Below are positions 35,122-44,261 of a DNA stretch of 64,000 nt, in pieces. The stretch is from Berkiella_A sp963976875 (GTDB lineage: Bacteria; Pseudomonadota; Gammaproteobacteria; Berkiellales; Berkiellaceae). The number at the start of each line of letters is the position of its first letter. The first letter of the stretch is position 1. Under the pieces are notes generated by a model, which worked only from the letters and a program-made list of their open reading frames with translations, did no database searches and was not told the DNA's origin. Location of the stretch: contig CAXBML010000001.1 in the NCBI GenBank assembly GCA_963976875.1, positions 1-64,000 on the forward strand, read 5' to 3'. The translations under genes were made by a program, and so were the position numbers.

Positions 35122-35696
35122 CCCCCCAGTACAGATACGCCGACATCACTCAGCATTTGACTCACCGTAATTAAGGGTAAGCCAACAATCGCAGTGGGAT
35201 CGCTGCTTTGGCAACAATTAATCAGTGCAACCGCACTGGTCTCAGATTTAAAACTACCACAGCTTTTATAAGGCGCTTCCTTTTTTAAATAGGTATGGAT
35301 CATCTCTTGGGTTAATTTTTTAAACTGTACCGTTGTAATAACATGGGCTTTAAGTGGGCTACGATCAGGACTGACGATAGCGATGCCCGTATAGAATAAA
35401 ATTTCTTGACCACTCATTTCTTGTAGTTGTGCCAAAGCAACCTCATAATTTAGTGGTTTACCTAAGCGAGATTGGCCTAAGGTAGCGATAGTATCTGAGC
35501 CAATACAGACAGCATCAGGGTAAGATTCTTGGGCTTTTTGGGCTTTTTGTATGGCGAGCGTCTCCGTTAGACAACTATGATCGGTTATATCTAGATTTTC
35601 ATTGATATCGGGAGAAAAACAAGTAAAATCAAGTCCGAGTCTGGAGAATAATTCTTTTCTGTAGATCGAACTTGATGCAAGTATGATGGCTGCCAT
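35118..35696 (-). CDS. maf: Maf-family nucleotide pyrophosphatase
   Basis: A 192-residue Maf/YceF-type protein. LASSSIYRKELFSRLGL (family pattern LASxSPxRxxLL), GSDTIATL and the KSCGSFKSE region match the family. These enzymes hydrolyse modified or non-canonical nucleoside triphosphates; the YceF branch, normally next to yceD-rpmF, acts on 7-methyl-GTP. Placement immediately upstream of and divergent from yceD supports that branch. The usual Pro of ASxSPxR is replaced (SSIYR), a tolerated position. Confidence 0.9.
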   Translation of the reverse strand: MAAIILASSSIYRKELFSRLGLDFTCFSPDINENLDITDHSCLTETLAIQKAQKAQESYPDAVCIGSDTIATLGQSRLGKPLNYEVALAQLQEMSGQEILFYTGIAIVSPDRSPLKAHVITTVQFKKLTQEMIHTYLKKEAPYKSCGSFKSETSAVALINCCQSSDPTAIVGLPLITVSQMLSDVGVSVLGG

Positions 35697-35779
35697 ATCA
35701 GTTATTTACCTTTATATTTGTAAATTTTTATTTCCTGCCTTTTGACTCTATGTCTTGTAGGCTATATTATTGACGCCCT

Positions 35780-36325
35780 ATGTTACCTAATGAACTGCCA
35801 GAAATCATCGACCCTGTAAAATTATGTCGCCAAAATGGCGGGGCAGGGGCTGTTCTGTCTGGAATAATATCAGTTAACAGACTTTCAAGCAGAGAAGTAT
35901 ATTCCTCTCTGATTTCTCAACAGCCTATTGCTGTTGAGCTTGATTTTTCTCATGATTTAAACAAGATTAATCTTGTAACTGGGCATATTTCGAGTGTTTT
36001 AAGACTTAATTGTCAGCGATGCCTGGAAGACTTTGACTTCACGCTGTCTCAAAAAATATATGTGGGTGTTGTCACATCGCAAAAAGCAGCAGAAGCGCTA
36101 CCGTCGGAATATGAGCCGCTCCTCGTTGAGGGGGGGAAAGTAAATTTATTGGATTGGATTTCTGAAGAAATTAACTTGTCTATTCCAATGATACCTAAGC
36201 ATTCAGAGCCCTGTGGCTTGCAACAGAATTTTTCAGATACAAACAACAATATCGAAAAAGAAGAAAAAAAGGAAAATAGTAATAAAATTTTTCCTTTTGC
36301 AGATTTAAACAAAAAACTTAACTGA
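35780..36325 (+). CDS. yceD: YceD/DUF177 protein
   Basis: A 181-residue DUF177 protein with the conserved metal-binding-like motif LRLNCQRCLEDF and the distal LLDWISEEINLSIPM. It is always linked to rpmF and, in plants and bacteria, has been tied to 23S rRNA accumulation. A usually conserved pair of downstream Cys is reduced to PCGL. The C-terminus is Lys/Glu/Asn-rich (EKEEKKENSNK) and differs from E. coli. It lies 14 bp before rpmF in the same operon. Confidence 0.9.
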   Translation: MLPNELPEIIDPVKLCRQNGGAGAVLSGIISVNRLSSREVYSSLISQQPIAVELDFSHDLNKINLVTGHISSVLRLNCQRCLEDFDFTLSQKIYVGVVTSQKAAEALPSEYEPLLVEGGKVNLLDWISEEINLSIPMIPKHSEPCGLQQNFSDTNNNIEKEEKKENSNKIFPFADLNKKLN

Positions 36326-36339
36326 GAGGTTGAATAGCA

Positions 36340-36531
36340 ATGGCTGTACAAAAACATAAAGTGACTCGTAGTAACCGAGGCAAACGTCGTACTCATGATG
36401 GCGTTGCAGCACCGACTTTATCTGTCGACCCGACAACTGGTGAAACACATCGTCGTCACCACATAACGGAAGATGGTTTTTATCGTGGTCGTCAAGTTAT
36501 TGAAACTCAAGTTGAAGATGACGAAGAATAG
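36340..36531 (+). CDS. rpmF: 50S ribosomal protein L32
   Basis: A 63-residue ribosomal protein with the family start MAVQKHKVTRSNRGKRR and the ISxDG-like HHITEDGFYRGRQV segment. It has no zinc-binding Cys, as usual in gammaproteobacteria. AGAGG precedes its ATG. Its end overlaps the plsX start by 14 bp. Confidence 0.96.
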   Translation: MAVQKHKVTRSNRGKRRTHDGVAAPTLSVDPTTGETHRRHHITEDGFYRGRQVIETQVEDDEE

Positions 36532-37582
36532 TCGTAATACTAATCAACATGTTTCTATTGCATTAGATGCAATGGGCGGGGACCACGGCCCAAAGGTTGT
36601 GGTGCCTGCTGCTTTAGATGTTTTAAAAATGCATCTGAATGTTCGTCTGATTTTAGTGGGCGATCAAGAAGCAATTGAGACAGAAATTAAAAAATGTGCG
36701 GGTTTTGATGAAAGTCGCTTAATCATTCATCATACTTCAGAAGAAGTCAAAATGGATGATAGTGCATCTCAAGCTTTACGCCGTAAAAAAGATTCCTCTA
36801 TGCGTATTGCCATTAACATGGTGAAAGAAAACAAAGCGCAAGCCTGTGTGAGTGCCGGTAATACAGGTGCTTTAATGGCGATTGCTCGTTTTGTTTTGCG
36901 CACATTGCCAGGAATTGATCGTCCCGCCATTATTTATTCTATGCCAATCAATGTCGATAAGAAGCAAATGGGTCGCATGCGAATGTTAGACCTGGGGGCG
37001 AATGTAGACTGTCAGGCAGAACATTTATTCCAATTTGGGGTGATGGGGGCTATTTTAGCAGAAGCGGTTGATGGCGTATCAAACCCGAGAGTTGGGTTAT
37101 TGAATATTGGCCAAGAAGCGATCAAAGGCAGCGATGCAGTTAAAAAAGCAGCACAACTTTTCGAAAATAGCGAATTAAATTATATTGGTTTTATTGAAGG
37201 CACCAATTTATATCAGGGCGACGCGGATGTGGTTGTTTGTGATGGTTTTGTTGGGAACGTTGCCTTAAAGTGTACTGAAGGTGTGGCTCATATGTTAATG
37301 CAGGCCATAAAATTTTCGTTTACTCAGGGTTGGTATGCAAAGTTTGCGGCTATCATTGCTTTGCCAGTACTCAAAAAAATGGCAGCTCGGGCAGAGCCTA
37401 GTCAATATAACGGTGCTACTTTTCTGGGGTTAAATGGTATCGTCGTAAAAAGCCATGGCAATGCAAAACGTGAAGGGTATAAGAATGCCATTTTGGAGGC
37501 AATCCATGAAGGCGAACAGAACATTCCTGAGCGTATCAGTGTTGAAGTGCAAAAGACATTAGGAGCTTCAAACCTAGCATGA
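36518..37582 (+). CDS. plsX: Phosphate acyltransferase PlsX
   Basis: A 354-residue enzyme converting acyl-ACP to acyl-phosphate for phospholipid synthesis. ALDAMGGDHGP near the start is diagnostic, with SAGNTGALM, NIGQEAIKGS and VVCDGFVGNVALK further on. ATG 36518 is chosen: the upstream in-frame ATG at 36473 would add 15 hydrophobic residues translated out of frame from rpmF. Translation is probably coupled to rpmF because of the 14-bp overlap. It overlaps fabH by 4 bp. Confidence 0.95.
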   Translation: MTKNSRNTNQHVSIALDAMGGDHGPKVVVPAALDVLKMHLNVRLILVGDQEAIETEIKKCAGFDESRLIIHHTSEEVKMDDSASQALRRKKDSSMRIAINMVKENKAQACVSAGNTGALMAIARFVLRTLPGIDRPAIIYSMPINVDKKQMGRMRMLDLGANVDCQAEHLFQFGVMGAILAEAVDGVSNPRVGLLNIGQEAIKGSDAVKKAAQLFENSELNYIGFIEGTNLYQGDADVVVCDGFVGNVALKCTEGVAHMLMQAIKFSFTQGWYAKFAAIIALPVLKKMAARAEPSQYNGATFLGLNGIVVKSHGNAKREGYKNAILEAIHEGEQNIPERISVEVQKTLGASNLA

Positions 37583-38595
37583 AGTATAGTCGAATTATAG
37601 GGACTGGCAGCTATTTACCCGAAAAAATAATGACCAATGAAGATTGGGAGAAAAAAGTCGATACCTCTGCGGAATGGATTTATGAACGCACAGGAATCAA
37701 GCAGCGTCACATTGCGAATCACACAGAAACAGCTTCTTATATGGGGGCTGAAGCCGCTAAAAAAGCATTAGACGCTTGTGGTAAAACAAGTCAAGATATA
37801 GACATGATTGTCGTTTCTACAGCGGCTTCTGATAAGCTTTTTCCATCCACTGCTTGCTTTATCCAAAAATCCCTAGGAATAACACACAATTGCACTGCTT
37901 TTGATGTTCAGGCAGCCTGTTCTGGCTTTATTTATGCATTGAGTGTCGCAGACAAATTTATTAAAACAGGCGAAGTTAAGCGAGCCTTGGTTGTTGGCAC
38001 AGAAGTGATGAGTCGCCTAATTAATTGGTCTGATCGTTCAACTTGCGTATTATTTGGTGATGGTGCGGGTTGCGTTATCCTTGAGGCCAGCGAAAAGCCA
38101 GGCATACTGTCTACGCACCTGTATGCGGATGGCAATCAAGATAAATTACTGGCGGCTGATAATATACAATTAGCCGATCACTCAGGCTTGTCTCGTGATA
38201 CCGAAATTACAAGTAATGCAAGTTTACCTATTTCTGACTTTTATCCATATATTCAAATGGAAGGCAGAAAAGTTTTTAAAGTCGCGGTGACCCGATTAGG
38301 CCAATTGGTAGAAGAAATTAAAGAGAAGCATCAGCTCACAGAACATGATATTGATTGGCTGGTACCCCACCAAGCCAATATCCGCATTATTAAAGCCGCT
38401 GCAGATAAACTCGGCGTGCCTTTAGATAAAGTAGTATTAACCGTTGAAAAACATAGCAATACATCTAGTGCTTCCATTCCCTTGGCATTAGATACGGCTG
38501 TACGAGATGGGCGCATAAAGCCTGGGCAAACCTTACTGTTAGAGGCATTTGGTGCCGGCTTAACTTGGGGCTCTGCTTTAATAAAATATATTTAG
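37579..38595 (+). CDS. fabH: 3-oxoacyl-ACP synthase III FabH
   Basis: A 338-residue condensing enzyme that starts fatty acid synthesis from acetyl-CoA and malonyl-ACP. The active-site Cys lies in AFDVQAACSGFIYAL, the His in DWLVPHQANIRI and the Asn in EKHSNTSSASIPLAL. The start ATGA overlaps the plsX stop. The length is ~20 residues longer than E. coli FabH, mostly from an extra loop near residues 190-215. Confidence 0.96.
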   Translation: MKYSRIIGTGSYLPEKIMTNEDWEKKVDTSAEWIYERTGIKQRHIANHTETASYMGAEAAKKALDACGKTSQDIDMIVVSTAASDKLFPSTACFIQKSLGITHNCTAFDVQAACSGFIYALSVADKFIKTGEVKRALVVGTEVMSRLINWSDRSTCVLFGDGAGCVILEASEKPGILSTHLYADGNQDKLLAADNIQLADHSGLSRDTEITSNASLPISDFYPYIQMEGRKVFKVAVTRLGQLVEEIKEKHQLTEHDIDWLVPHQANIRIIKAAADKLGVPLDKVVLTVEKHSNTSSASIPLALDTAVRDGRIKPGQTLLLEAFGAGLTWGSALIKYI

Positions 38596-38611
38596 AGGTT
38601 TGAATCTAGAC

Positions 38612-39577
38612 ATGAGTAGTCATTCTTTTGCATTTATTTTCCCTGGACAAGGTTCCCAACATCTAGGCATGTTGGCAGACTTTAAAAATGAATCTGTCGT
38701 ACAACAAGTTTTTGAAGAAGCCAACGATACGTTAGGCGCTAATTTGGGAACCCTTTGTTTAGAAGGCCCGGAGGCGCAATTAAATGACACTCGCTGGACC
38801 CAGCCTGTATTATTGACGGCCTCTGTTGCGCTGTGGCGTTTATGGCAATCACGCACCGATTTTGTGCCTCAGTTCATGGCTGGGCATAGCTTGGGCGAAT
38901 ATAGTGCTTTAGTTTGTGCTGAATCTTTAGGCTTAGCAGACGCTGTACGCTTAGTCCAACAGCGTGGCAGCTTTATGAGCGATGCTGTGCCTGCGGGCGT
39001 AGGTGCGATGGCAGCTATTATTGGCCTAGAGGCAGAAGCGTTAGTAGCATTATGTCATCAAGTACAAAGTGAGTCAGCCGATAGTGTGTGTGAAGCGGTT
39101 AATTTTAATTCGCCTGAACAAATAGTGGTTTCGGGGCATGCGAGTGCGATTGATACTTTAATGACTTTAGCGAAAGAACAAGGCGCTAAACGCGCTATTA
39201 AGCTACCTGTTTCAGTACCCTCTCATTGTGCTTTAATGCAGCCTGCAGCAAAAAATTTACAGAACTATATAGAAAAAGCAGAATTACAATTTAGCACACC
39301 TAAAATTCCGTTACTCCACAATGTTGATGTAGCAACCCATAGCCAACATGATGAGATTAAAACAGCATTAGTGAAGCAATTATTCCAGCCTGTTCGTTGG
39401 GTGGATACAATTCAAGCCATGGTCACTGCGAATGTGGGGTGCATGATTGAATGTGGGCCTGGAAAAGTATTGTCTGGTTTGAATAGAAGAATTGATCGTT
39501 CTATTCAATGTTTTGCTTTGGAAACGGAAGCCAGTTTCAAGCAGGCCAGTGAGCACAAACTAGAAAGAAGTTTATAA
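38612..39577 (+). CDS. fabD: Malonyl-CoA:ACP transacylase FabD
   Basis: A 321-residue transacylase with FIFPGQGSQHLGM at the start, the nucleophile motif GHSLGEYSALV and the His region VSVPSHCALM. It supplies malonyl-ACP to FabH, FabF and FabB. ATG 38612 is preferred over TTG 38600, because the latter is too close to the AGAGG at 38594-38598 and the family starts directly before the FxFPGQG motif. Confidence 0.95.
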   Translation: MSSHSFAFIFPGQGSQHLGMLADFKNESVVQQVFEEANDTLGANLGTLCLEGPEAQLNDTRWTQPVLLTASVALWRLWQSRTDFVPQFMAGHSLGEYSALVCAESLGLADAVRLVQQRGSFMSDAVPAGVGAMAAIIGLEAEALVALCHQVQSESADSVCEAVNFNSPEQIVVSGHASAIDTLMTLAKEQGAKRAIKLPVSVPSHCALMQPAAKNLQNYIEKAELQFSTPKIPLLHNVDVATHSQHDEIKTALVKQLFQPVRWVDTIQAMVTANVGCMIECGPGKVLSGLNRRIDRSIQCFALETEASFKQASEHKLERSL

Positions 39578-39600
39578 TTTTGATTTTGGAGTCGTAACCT

Positions 39601-40353
39601 ATGCAGTTATCATCATTAGAAGGCAAAGTCGCTATAGTGAGTGGCGCAAGTCGTGGCATTGGTCAGTCTATTGCTTGTGTTTTAGGCACTATGGGGGCAA
39701 CCGTTATTGGTACCGCTACCAGCGAAACAGGTGCTGAAAATATATCAGACTATTTAGAAGAAAAAGGTTTAAAGGGGTTTGGTGTTGTTTTAAATGTGAA
39801 TGATCCCGACGCGATTATAGAGACGGTAAAAAAAATAACCACAGATGTTGGTGCACCTCAAATTCTCATTAATAATGCGGGTGTAACACGTGACAACCTG
39901 CTGCTACGTATGAAAGAAGAAGAATGGGCTGAGACATTGGAAACTAACTTAACAGGTGTTTATAGGTTAACTAAAGCGTGTTTGCGTGGCATGATGAAAG
40001 CCAAATGGGGCCGTATTATTTCTATTAGTTCTGTTGTTGGGATTACGGGTAATCCAGGACAAGCAAATTATGCCGCAACAAAAGCGGGGGTTATTGCATT
40101 TAGCAAATCCTTAGCAAAAGAAGTCGGCTCACGTGGTATTACCGCCAATGTTGTTGCCCCTGGATTTATTCAAACCGATATGACTCATGCCTTATCAGAA
40201 GAACAGCACGAGAGTCTTTTAGAGTCTATTCCTTTGGGGCGCATGGGTGAAGCGGTAGAAATTGCAAATAGCGTAGGGTTTTTAGCATCCGAAGAAGCAC
40301 GCTATATCACTGGAGAGACCATCAATGTGAATGGCGGCATGTTAATGGACTAG
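39601..40353 (+). CDS. fabG: 3-oxoacyl-ACP reductase FabG
   Basis: A 250-residue short-chain dehydrogenase with the NADPH motif SGASRGIGQSIA, NNAGVTRDNLL, active-site Ser (ISISSVVG) and YAATKAG, ending ITGETINVNGGML. It reduces 3-oxoacyl-ACP in each elongation cycle. GGAG precedes its ATG by 8 bases. It is separated from acpP by a 395-bp stretch containing a REP-like element rather than by the usual short gap. Confidence 0.97.
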   Translation: MQLSSLEGKVAIVSGASRGIGQSIACVLGTMGATVIGTATSETGAENISDYLEEKGLKGFGVVLNVNDPDAIIETVKKITTDVGAPQILINNAGVTRDNLLLRMKEEEWAETLETNLTGVYRLTKACLRGMMKAKWGRIISISSVVGITGNPGQANYAATKAGVIAFSKSLAKEVGSRGITANVVAPGFIQTDMTHALSEEQHESLLESIPLGRMGEAVEIANSVGFLASEEARYITGETINVNGGMLMD

Positions 40354-40410
40354 AGCTGGGAGAGCCCAAGCAGTTAAACTGCGCTGTTATTTGAATAATA
40401 TCTGATAAGT

Positions 40411-40526
40411 GAAGCGAATCAATCCCTCTCCCAATGTTGGGAGAGGACGGCCGTAGGCCTGGTGAGGGTTGGTTAAGTTGAGACAATGCTCAGTAACCCT
40501 CACCGGGTTTATTGCGCATTCGCTTC
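40411..40526. repeat. REP-like palindromic element between fabG and acpP
   Basis: Nested inverted repeats: outer GAAGCGAAT (40411-40419) with ATTCGCTTC (40518-40526); CCTCTCCCAA-TG-TTGGGAGAGG (40425-40446); and GGTGAGGGTT (40461-40470) with AACCCTCACC (40495-40504). A GTAG tetranucleotide followed by GCC stands just before the last stem (40453-40459), the layout of REP elements mobilised by RAYT transposases. The rest of the fabG-acpP gap (40527-40748) should hold an acpP promoter; no box was assigned. Confidence 0.65.
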
Positions 40527-40748
40527 GCTCATCATCAAAGAGTGTATATGTATGTTTAGATAGTAGAAGTCAAACTGCAGCGTTATTTATGATTTTTTGC
40601 AATTTAACAAACTTTTTATAAGGATTGGGTAGCATGACTTCCAGAATTTTGGTAGGATTTGCGCTCAGTATGAAACAAGAATTTTTAATGTTTGTTGTGT
40701 AACTTAATTCGTGGAGTGTGACACATTATGTCAGAGGAACAAGGCGTT

Positions 40749-40994
40749 ATGACCAGTATTGAAGAAAGAGTAACTGATATCATCGTTGAACAATTAGGTC
40801 TTGAGCGTGATAAAGTTCAGCCAGAGTCCAAATTTGTAGACGATTTAGGTGCAGATTCCCTAGATACCGTTGAAATGGTAATGGCTTTAGAAGACGAATT
40901 TAAAATTGAAATCCCTGACGAGGAAGCAGAAAAAATTGCAACCTTGCGTGATGCGATTAATCACATCGAAGCACACCTTAAAAACAAAGCGTAA
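40749..40994 (+). CDS. acpP: Acyl carrier protein
   Basis: An 81-residue ACP with the phosphopantetheine site DLGADSLDTVEMV and the family start MTSIEERV (E. coli MSTIEERV). ATG 40749 is preferred for that reason and has AGAGGA ten bases upstream. ATG 40728, adding seven residues, has GGAG at a similar distance and cannot be excluded. It carries growing acyl chains for the fab enzymes and LpxA/D. A separate promoter in the 395-bp gap upstream is likely, giving higher expression than the fab genes. Confidence 0.97.
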   Translation: MTSIEERVTDIIVEQLGLERDKVQPESKFVDDLGADSLDTVEMVMALEDEFKIEIPDEEAEKIATLRDAINHIEAHLKNKA

Positions 40995-41078
40995 CATTTG
41001 CGTTCCCCTCACCTAACTCATTGAGTGGGGGGATGTTTGCTACATTTATCAGATAATGTGATTACAGGCAGGTTTATA

Positions 41079-42320
41079 ATGACGAGTTCGCGTCGTGTTG
41101 TTGTGACAGGAATGGGTATCATCTCTTCTCTCGGGAATGATGTTGAGACTGTTTGGCGAAACATTTTATCTGGTAAAAGTGGTGTGAGTGTTATCGACAA
41201 GTTTGATATGGCTGCTTTTCCTTCTCGGATTGGCGCTATTATTCGAGACTTCGATTCAGAAAAGTATGGCATCATGAAAAAAGATGCTCGTAAAATGGAT
41301 GTTTTTTCACAGTACGGTTTTGCCGCTGCTATTCAAGCAATTGAAAATGCAGGCTTAACACAAGTAGAGGATCCTAGTCGCTGTGGCGTTTCTATAGGGT
41401 CTGGCATTGGTGGTTTAGCTTTCATTGAGAAAAGTCGCGACCTATATGTTAAATCGGGTCCTCGTCGTATATCTCCTTTTTTTATTCCTGGTGCTATTGT
41501 TAATATGATTTCCGGTCATGTTTCTATTCGCTATGGATTTACAGGCCCAAATTTAGCTTTTGCAACAGCTTGTACCACAGGTGCTCATAGCGTTGGTATG
41601 GCCGCGCGAACGATTGCCTATGGTGATGCGGATGTGATGGTCGCCGGTGGTGCAGAGATGGCAAGTACGGAATTAGGCTTAGGTGGATTTGCCGCTGTGA
41701 GAGCATTATCCACTAACAACGATAATCCAGAGCAGGCAAGTCGTCCATGGGATAAAGCCAGAGATGGATTTGTTTTAGGCGATGGTGCGGGCGTATTAGT
41801 TTTAGAAGAATATGAACATGCTAAAAAGCGTGGGGCTACTATTTATGGTGAGCTGGCAGGTTTTGGCATGAGTGGCTCGGCACATCATATCACTTCTTAT
41901 TCTGAAGGGGGGCTTGGTGAAGCACAAGCGATGACAGTCGCTTTACAAGATGCCAAATTGAACCCAGAACAAATTGGCTATGTGAATGCACATGGCACAT
42001 CAACACCTGTTGGTGATATTGGTGAGACTTTAGCGATTAAAGTGGCTTTAGGCGAGCATGCGAAGGCCATTCCGGTTAGCTCAACCAAATCTATGACAGG
42101 GCATTTATTAGGTGCCGCTGGCGCTGTTGAATCTATTTTTACTATTTTGTCACTGAAAGACCAAATAGTGCCACCAACCATTAATCTAGATAACCAAGAT
42201 GAAGAATGTGATTTAGATTATGTGCCCCATACCGCCAGAGAGCTTAAATTTGATGCCGCAATATCCAATTCTTTTGGATTTGGTGGTACCAACGCTGCTT
42301 TGATATTTAAGCGGATATAA
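41079..42320 (+). CDS. fabF: 3-oxoacyl-ACP synthase II FabF
   Basis: A 413-residue condensing enzyme for chain elongation. RRVVVTGMGIISSLGN marks the N-terminus, the active Cys lies in FATACTTGAHSVGMA, and the two His lie in NAHGTSTPVGD and STKSMTGHLLGAAG. ATG 41079, with AGG-rich sequence upstream, is chosen over an in-frame start 54 bases earlier, which would add residues unlike the family. The acpP-fabF order is conserved. Confidence 0.96.
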   Translation: MTSSRRVVVTGMGIISSLGNDVETVWRNILSGKSGVSVIDKFDMAAFPSRIGAIIRDFDSEKYGIMKKDARKMDVFSQYGFAAAIQAIENAGLTQVEDPSRCGVSIGSGIGGLAFIEKSRDLYVKSGPRRISPFFIPGAIVNMISGHVSIRYGFTGPNLAFATACTTGAHSVGMAARTIAYGDADVMVAGGAEMASTELGLGGFAAVRALSTNNDNPEQASRPWDKARDGFVLGDGAGVLVLEEYEHAKKRGATIYGELAGFGMSGSAHHITSYSEGGLGEAQAMTVALQDAKLNPEQIGYVNAHGTSTPVGDIGETLAIKVALGEHAKAIPVSSTKSMTGHLLGAAGAVESIFTILSLKDQIVPPTINLDNQDEECDLDYVPHTARELKFDAAISNSFGFGGTNAALIFKRI

Positions 42321-42366
42321 TTTTAAGTTTGTTGTGTCGGCCTATGCTGGCATGGCAGAGTACAAG

Positions 42367-43233
42367 ATGAATACATTTCTTAACGGCCAACGAACAGATA
42401 GTCCTTTGCTATTAGATAGGGCTTTGCATTATGGCGATGGTTTATTTGAAACAATGGCTATACGTTCTCCTATAGAAGATATATCTCACCACCCACTATT
42501 AACTTATCATTTAAAACGCTTGCAGCATGGATGTGAGAGGCTTTTTTTTCCTGCGCTAGAAGCCCAAAATATAATAAAACAAATAAATAATTTTTTAGCG
42601 CAGGTACATATTTCTCAGCCAGATTTTGAGCCTTGGGTTTTAAAATTAATTTTAACGCGCGGTGTCGGGCAAAGAGGGTATGCTATTCCCGAATGCCAAA
42701 AACCTAATATTATTTTAATTCAGTCTAAATGGCCAAGTTATGCTGTTGATTACTCTCTATCAGGTATTCGAGCAGAATTTAGCAAAATAACATTATACCC
42801 AGAACCAAACACGGCTGGCGTAAAACATTTAAATAGGTTGACCCAAGTATTAGCCTCCCAGTCTTTGTCACTAGATTGCCAAGAAGCTGTTCTGCTTGAT
42901 GACGATAACTTTGCTGTAGAAGGGATAAAATCTAATTTATTTGCGGTTATAGATGGGCAGTTGCATACGCCTTGTCTTAATAGACAGGGAATTTTAGGGG
43001 TTACTAGAGCTTGGATACTAGACCTTTGTCGCGAGTTAAATATAGACGTAAAAATCTTCCCTATCCAGAAGGCTAATCTACTAGATGCGGAGCAAATTTT
43101 TGTGTGTAATAGTATTATGGGAATTTGGCCAATTATAAAGTTAGAGAGCAAACAATTTGTTGTTGGTGATTTATCACGGCATTTGCAACATGCTTGGGAA
43201 AAACTAGCTAGGACTAAATGCAAGAGGGAATAA
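42367..43233 (+). CDS. pabC: Aminodeoxychorismate lyase PabC
   Basis: A 288-residue fold-type IV PLP enzyme that cleaves aminodeoxychorismate to p-aminobenzoate and pyruvate for folate. The start FLNGQRTDSPLLLDRALHYGDGLFETM and the motif GVKHLNRLTQVLASQ, containing the PLP-binding Lys, fit the family; AVLLDDDNFAVEGIKSNLF is the cofactor-phosphate region. ATG 42367 is chosen; GTG 42334 and ATG 42352 would add 5-11 non-homologous residues. Its place between fabF and mltG is the standard gammaproteobacterial order. Confidence 0.88.
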   Translation: MNTFLNGQRTDSPLLLDRALHYGDGLFETMAIRSPIEDISHHPLLTYHLKRLQHGCERLFFPALEAQNIIKQINNFLAQVHISQPDFEPWVLKLILTRGVGQRGYAIPECQKPNIILIQSKWPSYAVDYSLSGIRAEFSKITLYPEPNTAGVKHLNRLTQVLASQSLSLDCQEAVLLDDDNFAVEGIKSNLFAVIDGQLHTPCLNRQGILGVTRAWILDLCRELNIDVKIFPIQKANLLDAEQIFVCNSIMGIWPIIKLESKQFVVGDLSRHLQHAWEKLARTKCKRE

Positions 43234-43235
43234 AG

Positions 43236-44261
43236 GTGCGTATATGCATTAGCAGAATACTGATGATAGCCACTCTATGTGGCATACTAGCTAGCTACTT
43301 GTTTTTACGAACGATATACACGCCTTTAAAGCAAACTACAGAACCTCAAACGATTAGTATTACAAAGGGGATGTCTGTTCGAGGCGTTATGGCGCTATTA
43401 AAAGAACAGAAAATTTTAAATGATTTTCAAACGAAAGCATTTTTTATTTGGGTTAAATTGAATAATGTTGAAAAGAACTTAAAAGCAGGCACTTATATAC
43501 TGCAAGGCAAGTTATCCCTGAATCAAATTATGAATATATTGGTCAGTGGCAAAGAGGCTCAGTTTGAATTAATGGTTATTGAAGGTGACACGGTTGCTGA
43601 TTTCAAAGCGCAGCTGGTTAAGCACCCTGCGATTTTAAAAACCATAGGTAGCATGTCTGACAAAGCCTTAGCGAAATTGTTGGGCTCATCATATGAAAAT
43701 TTAGAAGGAGTTTTATTTCCTGACACTTACCATTTTCCAAAGAATACCCCTGATACAATAATATTAAAGCTGTCCTATGATACTATGCAAAAGCATTTGA
43801 ATAAGGCATGGGATAACAGAGCTAAGCATTTAGCGGTTAAGACACCTTATGAGGCATTAATACTGGCATCGATTATTGAGAAAGAAAGTAAGGTCGCGGA
43901 AGAAAGAGCTATTATTTCAGGTGTCTTTCATCGCCGGTTAGAAAAAAATATGCGCTTACAAGCGGATCCGACTGTACGCTATGGTATGCCTGCAGAAGCA
44001 GAGAAAATTACACGTAAAGATTTGAGAACAAAACACCCGTATAATACATATGTGCATAAGGGATTGCCGCCAACCCCCATTGCTTTGCCTGGGTTAGCAT
44101 CCATTCAAGCGGCCCTGCATCCGGATAGGAGCGAGCTACTATATTTTGTGGCCAAAGGAGATGGTAGTCACTATTTTTCTGAGGATTTAAAAGAACATAA
44201 TTTAGCAGTTAAAAAATATCAATTAAAACAAAAAATAGAGGAAGGGGGCTTAATTGAGTAA
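43236..44261 (+). CDS. mltG: Endolytic murein transglycosylase MltG
   Basis: A ~340-residue YceG-family protein with one N-terminal membrane anchor (LMIATLCGILASYLFL) and the periplasmic catalytic domain. EGVLFPDTYHFP, ILASIIEKES (with the catalytic Glu) and LQADPTVRYG are the family motifs. It cuts nascent peptidoglycan strands and sets glycan length. GTG 43236 is chosen because GAGGG sits 7 bases upstream. ATG 43218, inside pabC, is the alternative and would add six residues. Its 3' end overlaps tmk by 8 bp. Confidence 0.92.
   Translation: MRICISRILMIATLCGILASYLFLRTIYTPLKQTTEPQTISITKGMSVRGVMALLKEQKILNDFQTKAFFIWVKLNNVEKNLKAGTYILQGKLSLNQIMNILVSGKEAQFELMVIEGDTVADFKAQLVKHPAILKTIGSMSDKALAKLLGSSYENLEGVLFPDTYHFPKNTPDTIILKLSYDTMQKHLNKAWDNRAKHLAVKTPYEALILASIIEKESKVAEERAIISGVFHRRLEKNMRLQADPTVRYGMPAEAEKITRKDLRTKHPYNTYVHKGLPPTPIALPGLASIQAALHPDRSELLYFVAKGDGSHYFSEDLKEHNLAVKKYQLKQKIEEGGLIE

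Noticed and set aside
38600..38612. TTG 38600 as the fabD start
   Set aside because: It almost abuts the Shine-Dalgarno and adds four residues not seen in the family; ATG 38612 fits.
40634..40702. 22-codon frame between the REP-like element and acpP
   Set aside because: Too short, no family, and no conservation evidence; probably chance.
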